Assembly (NCBI GenBank): GCA_943787745.1
Contig: CALSNJ010000002.1
Coordinates: forward strand, 1 to 64,000
Direction: 5' to 3'
DNA from: an uncultured Alphaproteobacteria bacterium
Lineage (GTDB): Bacteria; Pseudomonadota; Alphaproteobacteria; UBA6615
Length of the DNA stretch: 64,000 nt
The first letter of the stretch is position 1. Every line of letters starts with the position of its first letter. Positions 18,878 to 28,949 of this stretch are shown one piece after another. The translations under genes were made by a program, and so were the position numbers. Under the pieces are notes generated by a model. The model was not told the DNA's origin, ran no database searches, and saw only the letters and a list, made by a program, of their open reading frames with translations.

Positions 18878-20236
18878 ATGCTTCCGACCGTCGTTATCGT
18901 CGGGCGGCCGAATGTCGGCAAGTCCACATTGTTCAACCGCCTCGTGGGGCGGCGCGAAGCGTTGGTGGATGACAGTCCCGGGGTGACCCGTGACCGTCGT
19001 GAGGGCGAGGCCACGCTTGCGGATCTGACGTTCCGCCTGATTGATACCGCTGGCCTTGAAGATGCATTCGACGAGAGCTTGCCCGCACGTATGCGCCGTC
19101 AAACAGAGCAGGCAATCGATACTGCTGATCTGGTGATGCTTGTGGTCGATGCGCGCGCCGGTATCACACCGCTTGATGAACATTTTGCAGACTGGCTGCG
19201 GACCAAGGGTGCCAACGTCGCGTTGGTCGTCAACAAGTGTGAGGGCCGTGCGGGGGCAGGCGGGTATCTGGAGGCGTATTCACTGGGTCTTGGAGACCCG
19301 ATCGCCATTTCCGCAGAGCATGGAGAAGGTATTCACCTCCTCTATGATTCGATCGCTGCCGTTTCGCCTGATCCCGAAGCAGAATGGGACACCGAAGAGA
19401 CGGAAGAATACGACGAAAAGGCAATGCGCCTTGCGATCGTCGGACGCCCCAATGTCGGAAAATCCACCCTGATCAACGCGCTTGTAGGCAATGATCGCAT
19501 GCTGACCGGCCCGGAGGCCGGCATCACGCGCGATGCCATTTCCATCGAATGGGAGTTTGATGGTCATCGCATTGCGCTTGTCGATACAGCGGGAATGCGT
19601 CGTCGTGCCCGGATTGAGGAGAAGCTGGAGAAGCTGTCTGTCGGCAATTCTCTCAATGCGATTCAATATGCCCATGTCGTGGCACTGGTGCTCGATTCCG
19701 ATCAGATGCTCGAGAAGCAGGATCTGGCCATCGCCCGGCACGTGATTGAAGAAGGCCGCGCCTTTGTCATCGTCGTCAACAAATGGGACCTGGTCACCGA
19801 TGGGGCCGCGGCGCTACGCGTATTGCGTGATCGTATGGAAATTTCCCTGCCACAGGGCACCGGAACGCCTATCGTGACCCTGTCCGCAGCCACGGGCCGG
19901 GGACTCGATCGTCTGATGCCGGCTGTTCTTAAAGCCTATGAGCACTGGAACTTCCGTGTGTCGACAGCCGGATTGAATGACTGGCTGACCGAATCAATGG
20001 AGCGTCATCAGCCGCCATTGGCGGCCAACAAACGCCCGATCCGGCTGCGCTATGCAACCCAGGCCAAAGCGCGTCCGCCAACGGTCGTTCTGTTCGGAAA
20101 TCGCCCGGAAGATTTGCCGACGAGCTATTTGCGCTATCTGGAAAACAGCTTCCGCGATCGCTTCCAGCTGGAGGGGACGCCGATCCGTATCCAGACCCGC
20201 AAAAGTGACAATCCCTATCACAGCAAGAAACGCTGA
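18878..20236 (+). CDS. der: GTPase Der (EngA), two tandem G domains
   Basis: VGRPNVGKSTLFNRL and VGRPNVGKSTLINAL, DTAG, NKWDLV, KH domain. Confidence 0.97.
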   Translation: MLPTVVIVGRPNVGKSTLFNRLVGRREALVDDSPGVTRDRREGEATLADLTFRLIDTAGLEDAFDESLPARMRRQTEQAIDTADLVMLVVDARAGITPLDEHFADWLRTKGANVALVVNKCEGRAGAGGYLEAYSLGLGDPIAISAEHGEGIHLLYDSIAAVSPDPEAEWDTEETEEYDEKAMRLAIVGRPNVGKSTLINALVGNDRMLTGPEAGITRDAISIEWEFDGHRIALVDTAGMRRRARIEEKLEKLSVGNSLNAIQYAHVVALVLDSDQMLEKQDLAIARHVIEEGRAFVIVVNKWDLVTDGAAALRVLRDRMEISLPQGTGTPIVTLSAATGRGLDRLMPAVLKAYEHWNFRVSTAGLNDWLTESMERHQPPLAANKRPIRLRYATQAKARPPTVVLFGNRPEDLPTSYLRYLENSFRDRFQLEGTPIRIQTRKSDNPYHSKKR

Positions 20237-20248
20237 GACGGTTGATCT

Positions 20249-20962
20249 TCAGGCGAGATCTATCAGCTCACCATGGCCCGTCCAGGCCGGACTGGCGAGT
20301 TCGACGAATTTGCCTGCGATATCTTCTGGCGTTTTGAGTGTTTCGGGGTCTTCCCCGGGGAATGCTGCCGCACGCATTCCGGTGCGTGTCGCACCAGGGT
20401 TGAGAATATTGACCCGTACATCCGTGTTTTGCAGTTCGGCGGCCCAAACCTTGGCCAGTGTCTCGACTGCAGCCTTGGTGACCGCATAGGCTCCCCAGAA
20501 AGCTCGCGGGTTGGCCGCCGCACCGCTGGTTACCAGAATGGCCCGCCCGGCATCCGAAAGGCGGAGCAGCGGGTCCAGTGTCCGGATCAGGCGCCAGTTG
20601 GCATGTACATTCACATCGAAGACGTTGTGCCATGACTTGGCGTCGTAATGGGTAAGCGGAGTCATATCTCCGAGCGCACCAGCATTGCCGACGAAGATAT
20701 CGAGTTTCTTGAAGCGTTCCAGAAGTGCCGGCCCGAGCGTGTCGATCGCTTCGAAATCTGTGAGATCACACGGCACAAGCGTGGCTTGTCCGCCCGCAGC
20801 CTTGATTGTGTCATCGACTTCCTCAAGGCCACCGACTGTACGCGCGATCAGGATGACATGAGCGCCTTCTGCGGCGAACCGCAGAGCTACAGCGCGGCCA
20901 ATGCCGCGTGACGCACCGGTAATAAGGGCTGTGCGGCCCGACAGGATGCCTTGTTGGCTCAT
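20249..20962 (-). CDS. SDR-family oxidoreductase
   Basis: ALITGASRGIGRAVAL, VGNAGALGD, YAVTKAAVETL. Confidence 0.92.
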   Translation of the reverse strand: MSQQGILSGRTALITGASRGIGRAVALRFAAEGAHVILIARTVGGLEEVDDTIKAAGGQATLVPCDLTDFEAIDTLGPALLERFKKLDIFVGNAGALGDMTPLTHYDAKSWHNVFDVNVHANWRLIRTLDPLLRLSDAGRAILVTSGAAANPRAFWGAYAVTKAAVETLAKVWAAELQNTDVRVNILNPGATRTGMRAAAFPGEDPETLKTPEDIAGKFVELASPAWTGHGELIDLA

Positions 20963-20978
20963 GGTATTACGTTTCTGT

Positions 20979-22454
20979 TTAGGCCAGCTCAGCGAGGAGG
21001 GACATCTGTGTTACGTCGTCAGCGTGTTCCTGATCGGTCAACGCGATCGGATAGTCGCCACTGAAGCAGGCATCGCAATATTGTGGGGCGTCATTGTCGC
21101 GGCCGGGTTCACCCATGGCGCGGTACAGTCCATCAATGCTGATATAGGCCAGACTGTCGGCGCCGATCAGCTTCCGGATTTCCTCAACTTCATGATTGGC
21201 AGCTAGCAACTGTGAAGCTTCGGGTGTGTCGATGCCGTAGTAGCAGGGCCCCCGGGTTGGTGGGCTGGAAATACGCACATGCACTTCGCGTGCGCCCGCG
21301 CTGCGCACCATCTCGACGATCTTTTTCGATGTGGTGCCGCGCACAATACTGTCGTCGACAAGAATTACGCTCTTGCCATCCAGCTGGCCGCGATTGGCAT
21401 TGTGTTTGAGACGAACGCCCAGATGCCGGATTTCATCCGTCGGTTCGATAAACGTACGCCCGACATAATGGTTTCGGATCAGACCGAGTTCGAAAGGAAT
21501 ACCAGCTTCCGCAGCATAGCCGATGGCCGCCGGAACACCGCTGTCAGGGACGGGGATGACGAGATCAGCGTCCACATGGCTTTCCCGGGCAAGCTCGGCG
21601 CCAATGCCTTTGCGCGCCTCATAGACATTGGTGCCGTCCACATCGGAATCCGGACGGGCGAAATAGATGTACTCGAAGATGCAAAGACGTTTTCGAACCT
21701 GCGGTGAGGGTTTGTAGGAGTGCAGTCCGTCCTCGTCGATCACGATCAGTTCACCGGGCTCGATGTCGCGTACAAAGGTCGCGCCAATGATATCGAGCGC
21801 ACAGGTCTCTGATGCCAGGATCCAGGCATCGCCGAGTTCTCCAAGCACAAGGGGGCGAACGCCGAGCGGGTCACGCGCGCCAATCATTTTCCGGCGTGAT
21901 AGAGCGACCAGCGAATAGGCCCCGTCAATGGCGCGCAAGGCCTCAATAAACCGGTCCAGCAAGCGGGTTTCGCGACTGGTTGCGATCAGGTGCTGGATAA
22001 CCTCGGTGTCCATGGTCGACTGGAACAGCGAGCCTGCCTGCACCAATTCCCGGCGCAACTGGCGTGCGTTGGTCAGATTGCCGTTATGGGCGAGCGCAAG
22101 TCCGCCGAAACTGTAATCCGCATAGAGTGGCTGCACATTTCGCAGAACGGTCTCACCAGCTGTTGAATAACGATTGTGCCCGATCGCGGAATCGCCGGGC
22201 ATGGTCTCGATCACCTCGGCGTTGCCGAAGATATCTCCGACCAGCCCCATGGCGCGATGCGGGTGAAAGCGCTTTCCGTCATAGGAGACAATGCCTGCAG
22301 CTTCCTGGCCACGATGCTGAAGCGCGTGGAGGCCCAGAGCTGTCAGCGCGGCAGCGTCTTCGCTGCCATAAACGCCAAACACGCCGCATTCCTCGTGGAA
22401 CTTGTCCGGATCGTGGGACGGCTGAAACGGATGGGTTGTCAGATTATCTATCAC
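20979..22454 (-). CDS. purF: Amidophosphoribosyltransferase
   Basis: ECGVFGVYG, GRTFIEP, VILVDDSIVRGTTSKKIV, DTPEASQLLAANH. Confidence 0.97.
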   Translation of the reverse strand: MIDNLTTHPFQPSHDPDKFHEECGVFGVYGSEDAAALTALGLHALQHRGQEAAGIVSYDGKRFHPHRAMGLVGDIFGNAEVIETMPGDSAIGHNRYSTAGETVLRNVQPLYADYSFGGLALAHNGNLTNARQLRRELVQAGSLFQSTMDTEVIQHLIATSRETRLLDRFIEALRAIDGAYSLVALSRRKMIGARDPLGVRPLVLGELGDAWILASETCALDIIGATFVRDIEPGELIVIDEDGLHSYKPSPQVRKRLCIFEYIYFARPDSDVDGTNVYEARKGIGAELARESHVDADLVIPVPDSGVPAAIGYAAEAGIPFELGLIRNHYVGRTFIEPTDEIRHLGVRLKHNANRGQLDGKSVILVDDSIVRGTTSKKIVEMVRSAGAREVHVRISSPPTRGPCYYGIDTPEASQLLAANHEVEEIRKLIGADSLAYISIDGLYRAMGEPGRDNDAPQYCDACFSGDYPIALTDQEHADDVTQMSLLAELA

Positions 22455-23116
22455 TGGTTCTTCCGGATCAGATCTTCAATGCCCTGTCGCACGCCGTCCT
22501 TATACCCCTCTTGGGCCGGTGACGCAGATGTTTCGGGCGGGCTGGTGAGTTTATCGAGAGCTTTGCGTGCCGCATCCACGTCATTGGCGCGTTTCTGGGC
22601 ATTTTGCAGGGCTGCGCCGGTTTCCCCGATCAAATTCTCCGGCAATAGATCACGGACCAGAAGTGCGCCGCGTTCAACAGCCGGGCGCGTGCGTGCGTCC
22701 TCAACCCATTCCGGTGTGTCTTCAGCCCAGACATCGCTCATGAACAGGAAGCCGACGCAGATCACCAGAGCCGATGCGGCCAGCCCGGCGAGCAAGCCGA
22801 GAGAGCGGTCGAGCGCATTCAGGCGGCCGGAACGGACCCAGCCACTCAGCATGTGACTGATCAGGTGGAAGACGATCAGGGCGACAATGAACAAGGCTGC
22901 CCCGGCAATCAGTTCCGAGAGCCATGCCGGCTGAATGTATTCCGCAGCGTAGGGCGTGACCGTTTCAAAGCCGTAGATCGTGATCAGGCCGGCACCGATC
23001 CAGGACGCCACGAACAAGCCGCCGCGCACAAATCCTGTAACCAGACCAAACAAGGCGCCCAGAAACACGACGGCGAGAACACCGATATCAAATCCGCTGA
23101 ATCCTGCTATTTCCAT
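22451..23116 (-). CDS. CvpA-family membrane protein
   Basis: DIGVLAVVFLGALFGLVTGFVRGGLFVASWIGA; start/stop overlap with purF. Confidence 0.88.
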   Translation of the reverse strand: MEIAGFSGFDIGVLAVVFLGALFGLVTGFVRGGLFVASWIGAGLITIYGFETVTPYAAEYIQPAWLSELIAGAALFIVALIVFHLISHMLSGWVRSGRLNALDRSLGLLAGLAASALVICVGFLFMSDVWAEDTPEWVEDARTRPAVERGALLVRDLLPENLIGETGAALQNAQKRANDVDAARKALDKLTSPPETSASPAQEGYKDGVRQGIEDLIRKNQ

Positions 23117-23118
23117 GA

Positions 23119-24513
23119 TCAGGCCGTTGCGATTGCTTTGGGTTTGCTGGGTACATCGAAATGGGTGAACAGGTCACGCAACTCCGATATTTCCGCGATC
23201 TGCAGATCGCCGGTATGTTTCTTTGATTTCTTGGTTCGCGCCGGTATCAGCGCCCGCTCAAAACCAAGGCTTTGTGCTTCGCGCAGGCGGGAATCGGGTT
23301 GGCCGACACCACGAACTTCGCCCCCCAGTCCCACTTCGCCAAACACAACCGTGCGCGGGGGAAGGGGTTGTTCAAGATGGGCTGAGACAAGCGCGGCTGC
23401 AACGGCAAGATCGGCCCCCGGCTCGCTGATCCGCAACCCACCCGCAACATTCAGATAGACATCATGGGACCCAAGATTGAGACCGCAGCGGGTCTGGAGT
23501 ACCGCGATCATCATCGCCAGCCGTCCGGAATCCCAACCGACAACAGCACGCCGTGCGGTGCCCAGCGCAGTTGGGGCCACAAGGGCCTGTATTTCCACAA
23601 GGACCGGTCGTGTTCCTTCAACGCCTGCAAACACAGCCGACCCGCTTGTGGTGTCGCTGTGCCCAGCCAGAAAAAGTTCGGATGGGTTGGACACTTCAGC
23701 CAGCCCCGCATCGGTCATTTCGAACACGCCGATTTCGTCGGTTGCCCCGAACCGGTTCTTGACCGCGCGCAGGATACGAAACTGGTTTGCGCGTTCGCCT
23801 TCAAAATAAAGCACGGCGTCGACCATGTGCTCGAGCACGCGCGGTCCTGCGATGGTGCCTTCCTTGGTGACGTGCCCCACGAGGATCATCGTTTGGCCAC
23901 GCCGCTTGGCAACACGGATCAGTTCCTGTGCGCAGGTGCGCACTTGTGAAACGGTGCCCGGCGCAGAATCCAGTGTGTCGACATACATGGTCTGAATGGA
24001 ATCGATAATCGCGACATCTGCGGCATCGGCGGAGTCCAGCGCGGCAAGAATATCGCGAATATTTGTTGCCGCCGCGAGAGAGACAGGCGCATCGGCGAGA
24101 CCGAGCCGCGCGGCGCGCAGCCTTATCTGGTCGATGGCTTCCTCACCGGAAATATAGGCCACCGAGACCCCTGATTTTGCCAGCAAGGCAGCGGCCTGCA
24201 GCAGAAGCGTTGATTTTCCGATCCCGGGATCACCGCCGACCAGCAGGGCCGAACCCGGGACGAGCCCGCCGCCGCAGACCCGATCAAGTTCCTTGATGCC
24301 GGTCAGCCGCCGTTCGCGATTTTCAGGCGCGCCGTCGAGCGAGGTAAAGGCGACAGGCTTACCCCCCGCCTTGGTCACTCCTTTGGGGACCGCCGCTTCT
24401 GCCACTTCCTCAACGATGGAATTCCATTCGTTGCAGGAATCGCAGCGGCCCGACCATTTGCCGTGGACGGCCCCGCAGGACTGACAGACGAAACGATTGG
24501 AGACACGCGCCAT
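23119..24513 (-). CDS. radA: DNA repair protein RadA
   Basis: Zn finger FVCQSCGAVHGKWSGRCDSCNEWN, Walker A GGDPGIGKSTLLLQ, KNRFGATDEIGVFEM. Confidence 0.97.
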   Translation of the reverse strand: MARVSNRFVCQSCGAVHGKWSGRCDSCNEWNSIVEEVAEAAVPKGVTKAGGKPVAFTSLDGAPENRERRLTGIKELDRVCGGGLVPGSALLVGGDPGIGKSTLLLQAAALLAKSGVSVAYISGEEAIDQIRLRAARLGLADAPVSLAAATNIRDILAALDSADAADVAIIDSIQTMYVDTLDSAPGTVSQVRTCAQELIRVAKRRGQTMILVGHVTKEGTIAGPRVLEHMVDAVLYFEGERANQFRILRAVKNRFGATDEIGVFEMTDAGLAEVSNPSELFLAGHSDTTSGSAVFAGVEGTRPVLVEIQALVAPTALGTARRAVVGWDSGRLAMMIAVLQTRCGLNLGSHDVYLNVAGGLRISEPGADLAVAAALVSAHLEQPLPPRTVVFGEVGLGGEVRGVGQPDSRLREAQSLGFERALIPARTKKSKKHTGDLQIAEISELRDLFTHFDVPSKPKAIATA

Positions 24514-24515
24514 GG

Positions 24516-25298
24516 TCAGCCTGCCACACGCAGCTGAATGGGCCCGTCAGAGCGCCCATGGATGAATTGGTCGAGCATCTCGTTCCCCGAGTGGTCAATT
24601 TCCGAGACTGGCCCGTGCCAGACGATCCGACCCTCGTAGATCATTGCGATATTGTCTGCGATTCGTCGGGCACTTGCCATGTCATGGGTAATCGAAAGGG
24701 CTGTGGCGCCCAGCTCCCGCACGGATTTGACGATCAGGTTGTCGATGACACTGCCCATGATCGGATCAAGGCCGGTGGTGGGTTCGTCAAAGAACAGGAT
24801 TTCCGGCTTGGTTGCGATGGCACGCGCCAGTCCGGCGCGTTTTTGCATGCCGCCTGACAATTCGGCTGGTGAGCGGTCGGCAATATCGGTCTCCAGACCC
24901 ACCTGGACCATCGCTTCGAGAGCGGCTTCCCGTGCTTCCCGGCGATTCATCCCCTGACTCTGCATCAGGCCAAAGGCGACATTCTCCCAGACCGGCAGGC
25001 TGTCAAACAGGGCCGCGCCCTGAAACAGCATCCCGAACTTGCGGGTGACGCGTTCACGTTCGGCAACGCTCATCCCGACCACGTCCTCACCATCAATCAG
25101 GATGGCTCCTGAATCCGGTTCCATCAGGCCGATGATGTTCTTGATGAGAACCGATTTTCCGGTCCCCGAACCACCGATGACAGCGAGGGATTTGCCCGCT
25201 TCAATCGAGAGGTTCAGCCCCTGCAGGACGTGTTTGGAGCCGAATGATTTATGAAGATCACGGACCTCGATTTTTGCTGTGTTTCTATCTTGGGTCAT
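24516..25298 (-). CDS. ABC transporter ATP-binding protein, MlaF type
   Basis: IEVRDLHKSFGSKHVLQGLNLSIEAGKSLAVIGGSGTGKSVLIKNIIGL, LSGGMQKRAGLARAIA, FFDEPTTGLDP; start MTQDRNTAK at 25298. Confidence 0.92.
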   Translation of the reverse strand: MTQDRNTAKIEVRDLHKSFGSKHVLQGLNLSIEAGKSLAVIGGSGTGKSVLIKNIIGLMEPDSGAILIDGEDVVGMSVAERERVTRKFGMLFQGAALFDSLPVWENVAFGLMQSQGMNRREAREAALEAMVQVGLETDIADRSPAELSGGMQKRAGLARAIATKPEILFFDEPTTGLDPIMGSVIDNLIVKSVRELGATALSITHDMASARRIADNIAMIYEGRIVWHGPVSEIDHSGNEMLDQFIHGRSDGPIQLRVAG

Positions 25299-26065
25299 AC
25301 GGCGAAGAACATGGCGGTGATAATGAAGTTGAACAGCAACAGCAGAATTGAAGCGGAAACAACCGCATTTGTGGTCGCCTGACCAACGCCCTGGGCACCG
25401 CCTTTGGAGTTGTATCCGTGATAGGTGCCCATGAGCGCGACCAGAAAACCAAAGACGGCGGCTTTCACGAGACCCGAGACGAAGCCAAGGGTGTCGAGGC
25501 TCGTCCATGTGCTTTTCAGGTAGGTCGTCGGGTTGAAACCGAAATCGTAGACCGACACGATGAAGCCACCGAGAACGCCGATGACATCGGCGACAAGCAC
25601 CAGCAAGGGCAGCATGGCCACAGCTGCGATCAGGCGGGGTGCCACCAGATATTTGAATGGATTGGTCGAAAGTGTCGTCAGCGCGTCGATCTGCTCTGTC
25701 ACGCGCATTGTGCCGATTTCGGCGGCCATCGCCGCGCCAATCCGCCCCGCAACCATCAGACCTGCGAGGACCGGCCCAAGCTCGCGCGTGATGCCCCATA
25801 CGACCACGTTTGCAATTGCGGCTTCACCGGCGAATGCAAACCCGCTGTAACTCTGGAGTGCCAGAACCATACCGGTGAAGATTGCGGTCAGGCCGACAAC
25901 GGGCAGGGAGTAGTAGCCGATCTCGATCATCTGCCGGAGGATCAACCGCGGATAAAATGGTGGGGTCACACAGTGGTAAAGGCCATTTGCGGAAAAGATG
26001 GAAATCCGTCCGATCACGGCGAATATGGCAATCGTGCCCCGGCCAATGACGCGCAATATTCCCAT
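25295..26065 (-). CDS. MlaE-family lipid ABC transporter permease
   Basis: GLTAIFTGMVLALQSYSGF, ARIAAAMAAEIGTMRVTEQIDAL-like motif, NAVVSASILLLLFNFIITAMFF. Confidence 0.92.
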   Translation of the reverse strand: MGILRVIGRGTIAIFAVIGRISIFSANGLYHCVTPPFYPRLILRQMIEIGYYSLPVVGLTAIFTGMVLALQSYSGFAFAGEAAIANVVVWGITRELGPVLAGLMVAGRIGAAMAAEIGTMRVTEQIDALTTLSTNPFKYLVAPRLIAAVAMLPLLVLVADVIGVLGGFIVSVYDFGFNPTTYLKSTWTSLDTLGFVSGLVKAAVFGFLVALMGTYHGYNSKGGAQGVGQATTNAVVSASILLLLFNFIITAMFFAV

Positions 26066-26067
26066 GA

Positions 26068-27213
26068 TCAGGATTGCCCGCCTTTGTAGAGACGTTCAAA
26101 GCGGCTGCCGAGACGTGCGAGCACTTCGTAGCCAATTGTCCCGCTTGCGACAGCAAGTTCGTCGACACTGACATGAGATCCAAGCAGCTCCACAGCCTGA
26201 CCGGGTCTTGCCAGTTCTTCGGGAATATCACTCACATCGATGGTGATCAGGTCCATGGAGACACGCCCGCAAAGAGGAACGTCATGACCTGCGATATGGG
26301 CATGCATGGTGCCACCTGTCTTGCTTGTCGCTGCGCGTGGGTATCCGTCTGCATAGCCTGCGGCAATGGTTGCGATCCGCGCCGGTTTTTCCACATGATG
26401 CGCGGCACCGTATCCAACGGTCATAGGGGTGTCAACGCTCCGGACTTGCAGGATTTTGGCATGAATTTCAACGACTTGCCGCATTGGATTCGGTCTGTCG
26501 AGACTCGGTGCGATCCCATAAAGCGCTGCCCCGGGACGGACCTGGTCGAGGTGAAACGCATCTCCGAGAAACGCGCCGGGTGAGTTGGCGAGACTTGCTT
26601 CAAGCCGTCCTGTAACCGCTTCAATCCGGGATCGTGCGACCCGGAATGTCTCCAGTTGTGCCGCGTTCATCGGATGGTCCGGGGTATCGGCACAGGCGAG
26701 ATGGCTCATGAGTGTGGAGACACCCAATTCGCTTAGCCGTTCGGGATCGGCAAGCAGCCTCTCGAGATCATTGTGGTTCAGGCCGAGCCGGTTCATGCCG
26801 GTGTCTATGTGAAGCCACGCCGTGGTGTTTTCATGTCGCTCTTTGATGGCGTCGTGCCAGGTCTCAATCTGCTCAAGGCTGTTGAGGGTCGGACAGAGGT
26901 CGAATTCAAAGAATATGTCTGTTGCGCCACGTGCCGGGCCGTTCAGAACAATGATCTGCGCGGTCGGCAAAATTTTGCGAAGGCTTGTCCCTTCCCGCGG
27001 TGTGGCGACAAAAAAGCTCTGACAGCCCACCCGGGACAGCGCCTTGGCAACCGGTCCGAGGCCAAGGCCGTAAGCGTTCGCTTTGACCGACGCGCCCACC
27101 GCGGCGTTCGGGCAGGTTTCCCGGATCAGTTTGTAATTCTCGGTGATCGCATCGAGGTCCACCACGAGGGTGGCGCCGGCATCGCCGGGAATCGAGATAT
27201 CACCAGTGGTCAA
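26068..27213 (-). CDS. alr: Alanine racemase (probable TTG start 27213; the longer ORF overlaps dnaB)
   Basis: VDLDAITENYKLIRE, ASVKANAYGLGLGPVAKAL, HIDTGMNRLG, RPGAALYGI, CGRVSMDLITIDV. Confidence 0.92.
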   Translation of the reverse strand: MTTGDISIPGDAGATLVVDLDAITENYKLIRETCPNAAVGASVKANAYGLGLGPVAKALSRVGCQSFFVATPREGTSLRKILPTAQIIVLNGPARGATDIFFEFDLCPTLNSLEQIETWHDAIKERHENTTAWLHIDTGMNRLGLNHNDLERLLADPERLSELGVSTLMSHLACADTPDHPMNAAQLETFRVARSRIEAVTGRLEASLANSPGAFLGDAFHLDQVRPGAALYGIAPSLDRPNPMRQVVEIHAKILQVRSVDTPMTVGYGAAHHVEKPARIATIAAGYADGYPRAATSKTGGTMHAHIAGHDVPLCGRVSMDLITIDVSDIPEELARPGQAVELLGSHVSVDELAVASGTIGYEVLARLGSRFERLYKGGQS

Positions 27214-27217
27214 GGTT

Positions 27218-28768
27218 CTAAAACCGTTCCTCGGGCAGGTAGGTGTCAGCCTGCAGGTCCGAGAACTGGGTGAACTCCCCGGTGAACTGAAGTGTGACGG
27301 TCCCGATCGGGCCATGGCGCTGCTTGGCAACAATCACTTCGGCCTTGTTGCGACATTGTTCGAGCAGTTCATTAAAACGCGTCTCGCGTTCCAGATAGGT
27401 ATCCTGCTTTTCGTTGTCGCGCGGCGTCGGGCGTTCACGCTCCTTGTAGTACTCCTCGCGATAGATGAAGGAGACGACGTCGGCGTCCTGTTCGATCGAT
27501 CCGGATTCACGAAGATCGGAAAGCTGTGGGCGTTTGTCCTCGCGCTGTTCGACAGCACGTGAAAGCTGACTGAGTGCAATTACGGGAACATTGAGTTCCT
27601 TGGCGAGTGCCTTGAGCCCCCGTGTGATCTGGGAGACTTCCTGCACACGGTTGTCACCGCGGCTGTTGGCCGGCGGATTCACGAGCTGCAGGTAATCAAT
27701 GATGATGAGGCTTAGTCCGTGCTGCCGTTTGAGACGGCGCGAACGCGTGCGAATCTGCGAGATCGTCAGGGCCGGCGTGTCATCAATGAAGAGCTTGAGG
27801 CTGTGCAGGGCCTGAGCCACGGCAAACACCCGGTTGTATTCCTCCTCACGCACATCGCCGCGTCGGATTGAATCCGATCGCACATGGGCTTGTTCTGAAA
27901 GAATACGCGTTGCCAGCTGTTCGGCCGACATTTCCAGCGAGAAGAAGGCGACGCTCTCGCTTTGCTCAATGTCGGTCCCGTCCGGGCCCTCGACGAGTTT
28001 CTTCGAGGAGGCCGCGTTGTAGGCAATGTTGGTCGCAAAGGCTGTTTTGCCCATGGAAGGGCGCCCGGCGATGATCACCAGATCGGACTCATGAAGGCCG
28101 CCAAGCAGCTTGTCGACATCGGTAAAGCCGGTCGGCACGCCGACGAGTTCGCCATCGCGCTTGTATGCTGCGGCCGCTGAATCAATGGCGGCGGTGACTG
28201 CGGTTTTGAAGTCCTGGAAGCCGGTCTCTGCAGAGCCCTGTTCGGCAAGCTGGAACAGCATTTCCTCGGCCCGCTCGATCTGTTGCGGGGCTGGGGCATC
28301 AAGCTCGTATTCATATGCGGAATTAACAACATGATCGCCGATTTCGATCAGTTCGCGTCGCAGAAAACAGTCATAGACTTCTTTGCCGAGGTCTCCGGCA
28401 TTCTGGATCGTAATGACCGCATTTGCGAGTTCGGCGATATAGGCCTGCCCACCGATGGCTTTGAGGTCCTCGTCGTCCTTGAAGTAGTTCTTCAGGGTCA
28501 CCGGGTCAGCGATCTGGCCGCGCTCGATCAGGTGCGCGCAGGCCTCATAGACACGCGCATGGGCCGGATCGGCGAAATGCTCGGCGAACAGAAACTCCTG
28601 AACACGTTCAAAAGAACGATTGTTCACCAGAATTGCGCCGAGAAGCGCCATTTCGGCTTCGAAGTTATGCGGCGGCGAACGGAATCCCGGCCCGTCTCCG
28701 TCCCCGTGAAGGGGCGTAACGTTGGCCGGCTCTTCTGCCATGTGGTCTGTCATATCGCTTGTGCTCAT
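27218..28768 (-). CDS. dnaB: Replicative DNA helicase DnaB
   Basis: PPHNFEAEMALLGAILV, IIAGRPSMGKTAFATNIA, FFSLEMSAEQLATRIL, IIIDYLQL, ALSQLSRAVEQREDKRPQLSDLRESGSIEQDADV. Confidence 0.97.
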   Translation of the reverse strand: MSTSDMTDHMAEEPANVTPLHGDGDGPGFRSPPHNFEAEMALLGAILVNNRSFERVQEFLFAEHFADPAHARVYEACAHLIERGQIADPVTLKNYFKDDEDLKAIGGQAYIAELANAVITIQNAGDLGKEVYDCFLRRELIEIGDHVVNSAYEYELDAPAPQQIERAEEMLFQLAEQGSAETGFQDFKTAVTAAIDSAAAAYKRDGELVGVPTGFTDVDKLLGGLHESDLVIIAGRPSMGKTAFATNIAYNAASSKKLVEGPDGTDIEQSESVAFFSLEMSAEQLATRILSEQAHVRSDSIRRGDVREEEYNRVFAVAQALHSLKLFIDDTPALTISQIRTRSRRLKRQHGLSLIIIDYLQLVNPPANSRGDNRVQEVSQITRGLKALAKELNVPVIALSQLSRAVEQREDKRPQLSDLRESGSIEQDADVVSFIYREEYYKERERPTPRDNEKQDTYLERETRFNELLEQCRNKAEVIVAKQRHGPIGTVTLQFTGEFTQFSDLQADTYLPEERF

Positions 28769-28949
28769 GGGCGCACCCTAACGGTGTCATCCGGACAACA
28801 GTTTAGCCTTGTTCAGTGAGTCTGGTGGAACATGGGGAAAACACCGATCTAATTCCGCTTGCAAGGAAATGATTTCCCGAGACCTGCATTTTTTTAGCGG
28901 ACTTTCCCATCCGTTGTGCGGGACTATAGTGTTCAAAATCAGACACATA

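Noticed and set aside
17822-19183. 453-aa ORF antisense to bamB and the start of der
   Set aside because: Shadow ORF in high-GC DNA; the sense strand encodes a convincing BamB and Der, and the antisense translation is rich in His/Arg/Pro without family motifs
25299-25799. N-terminal extension of the MlaF-like ORF (427-aa version)
   Set aside because: Arg/Gly-rich out-of-frame reading of mlaE; the genuine start is MTQDRNTAK at 25298
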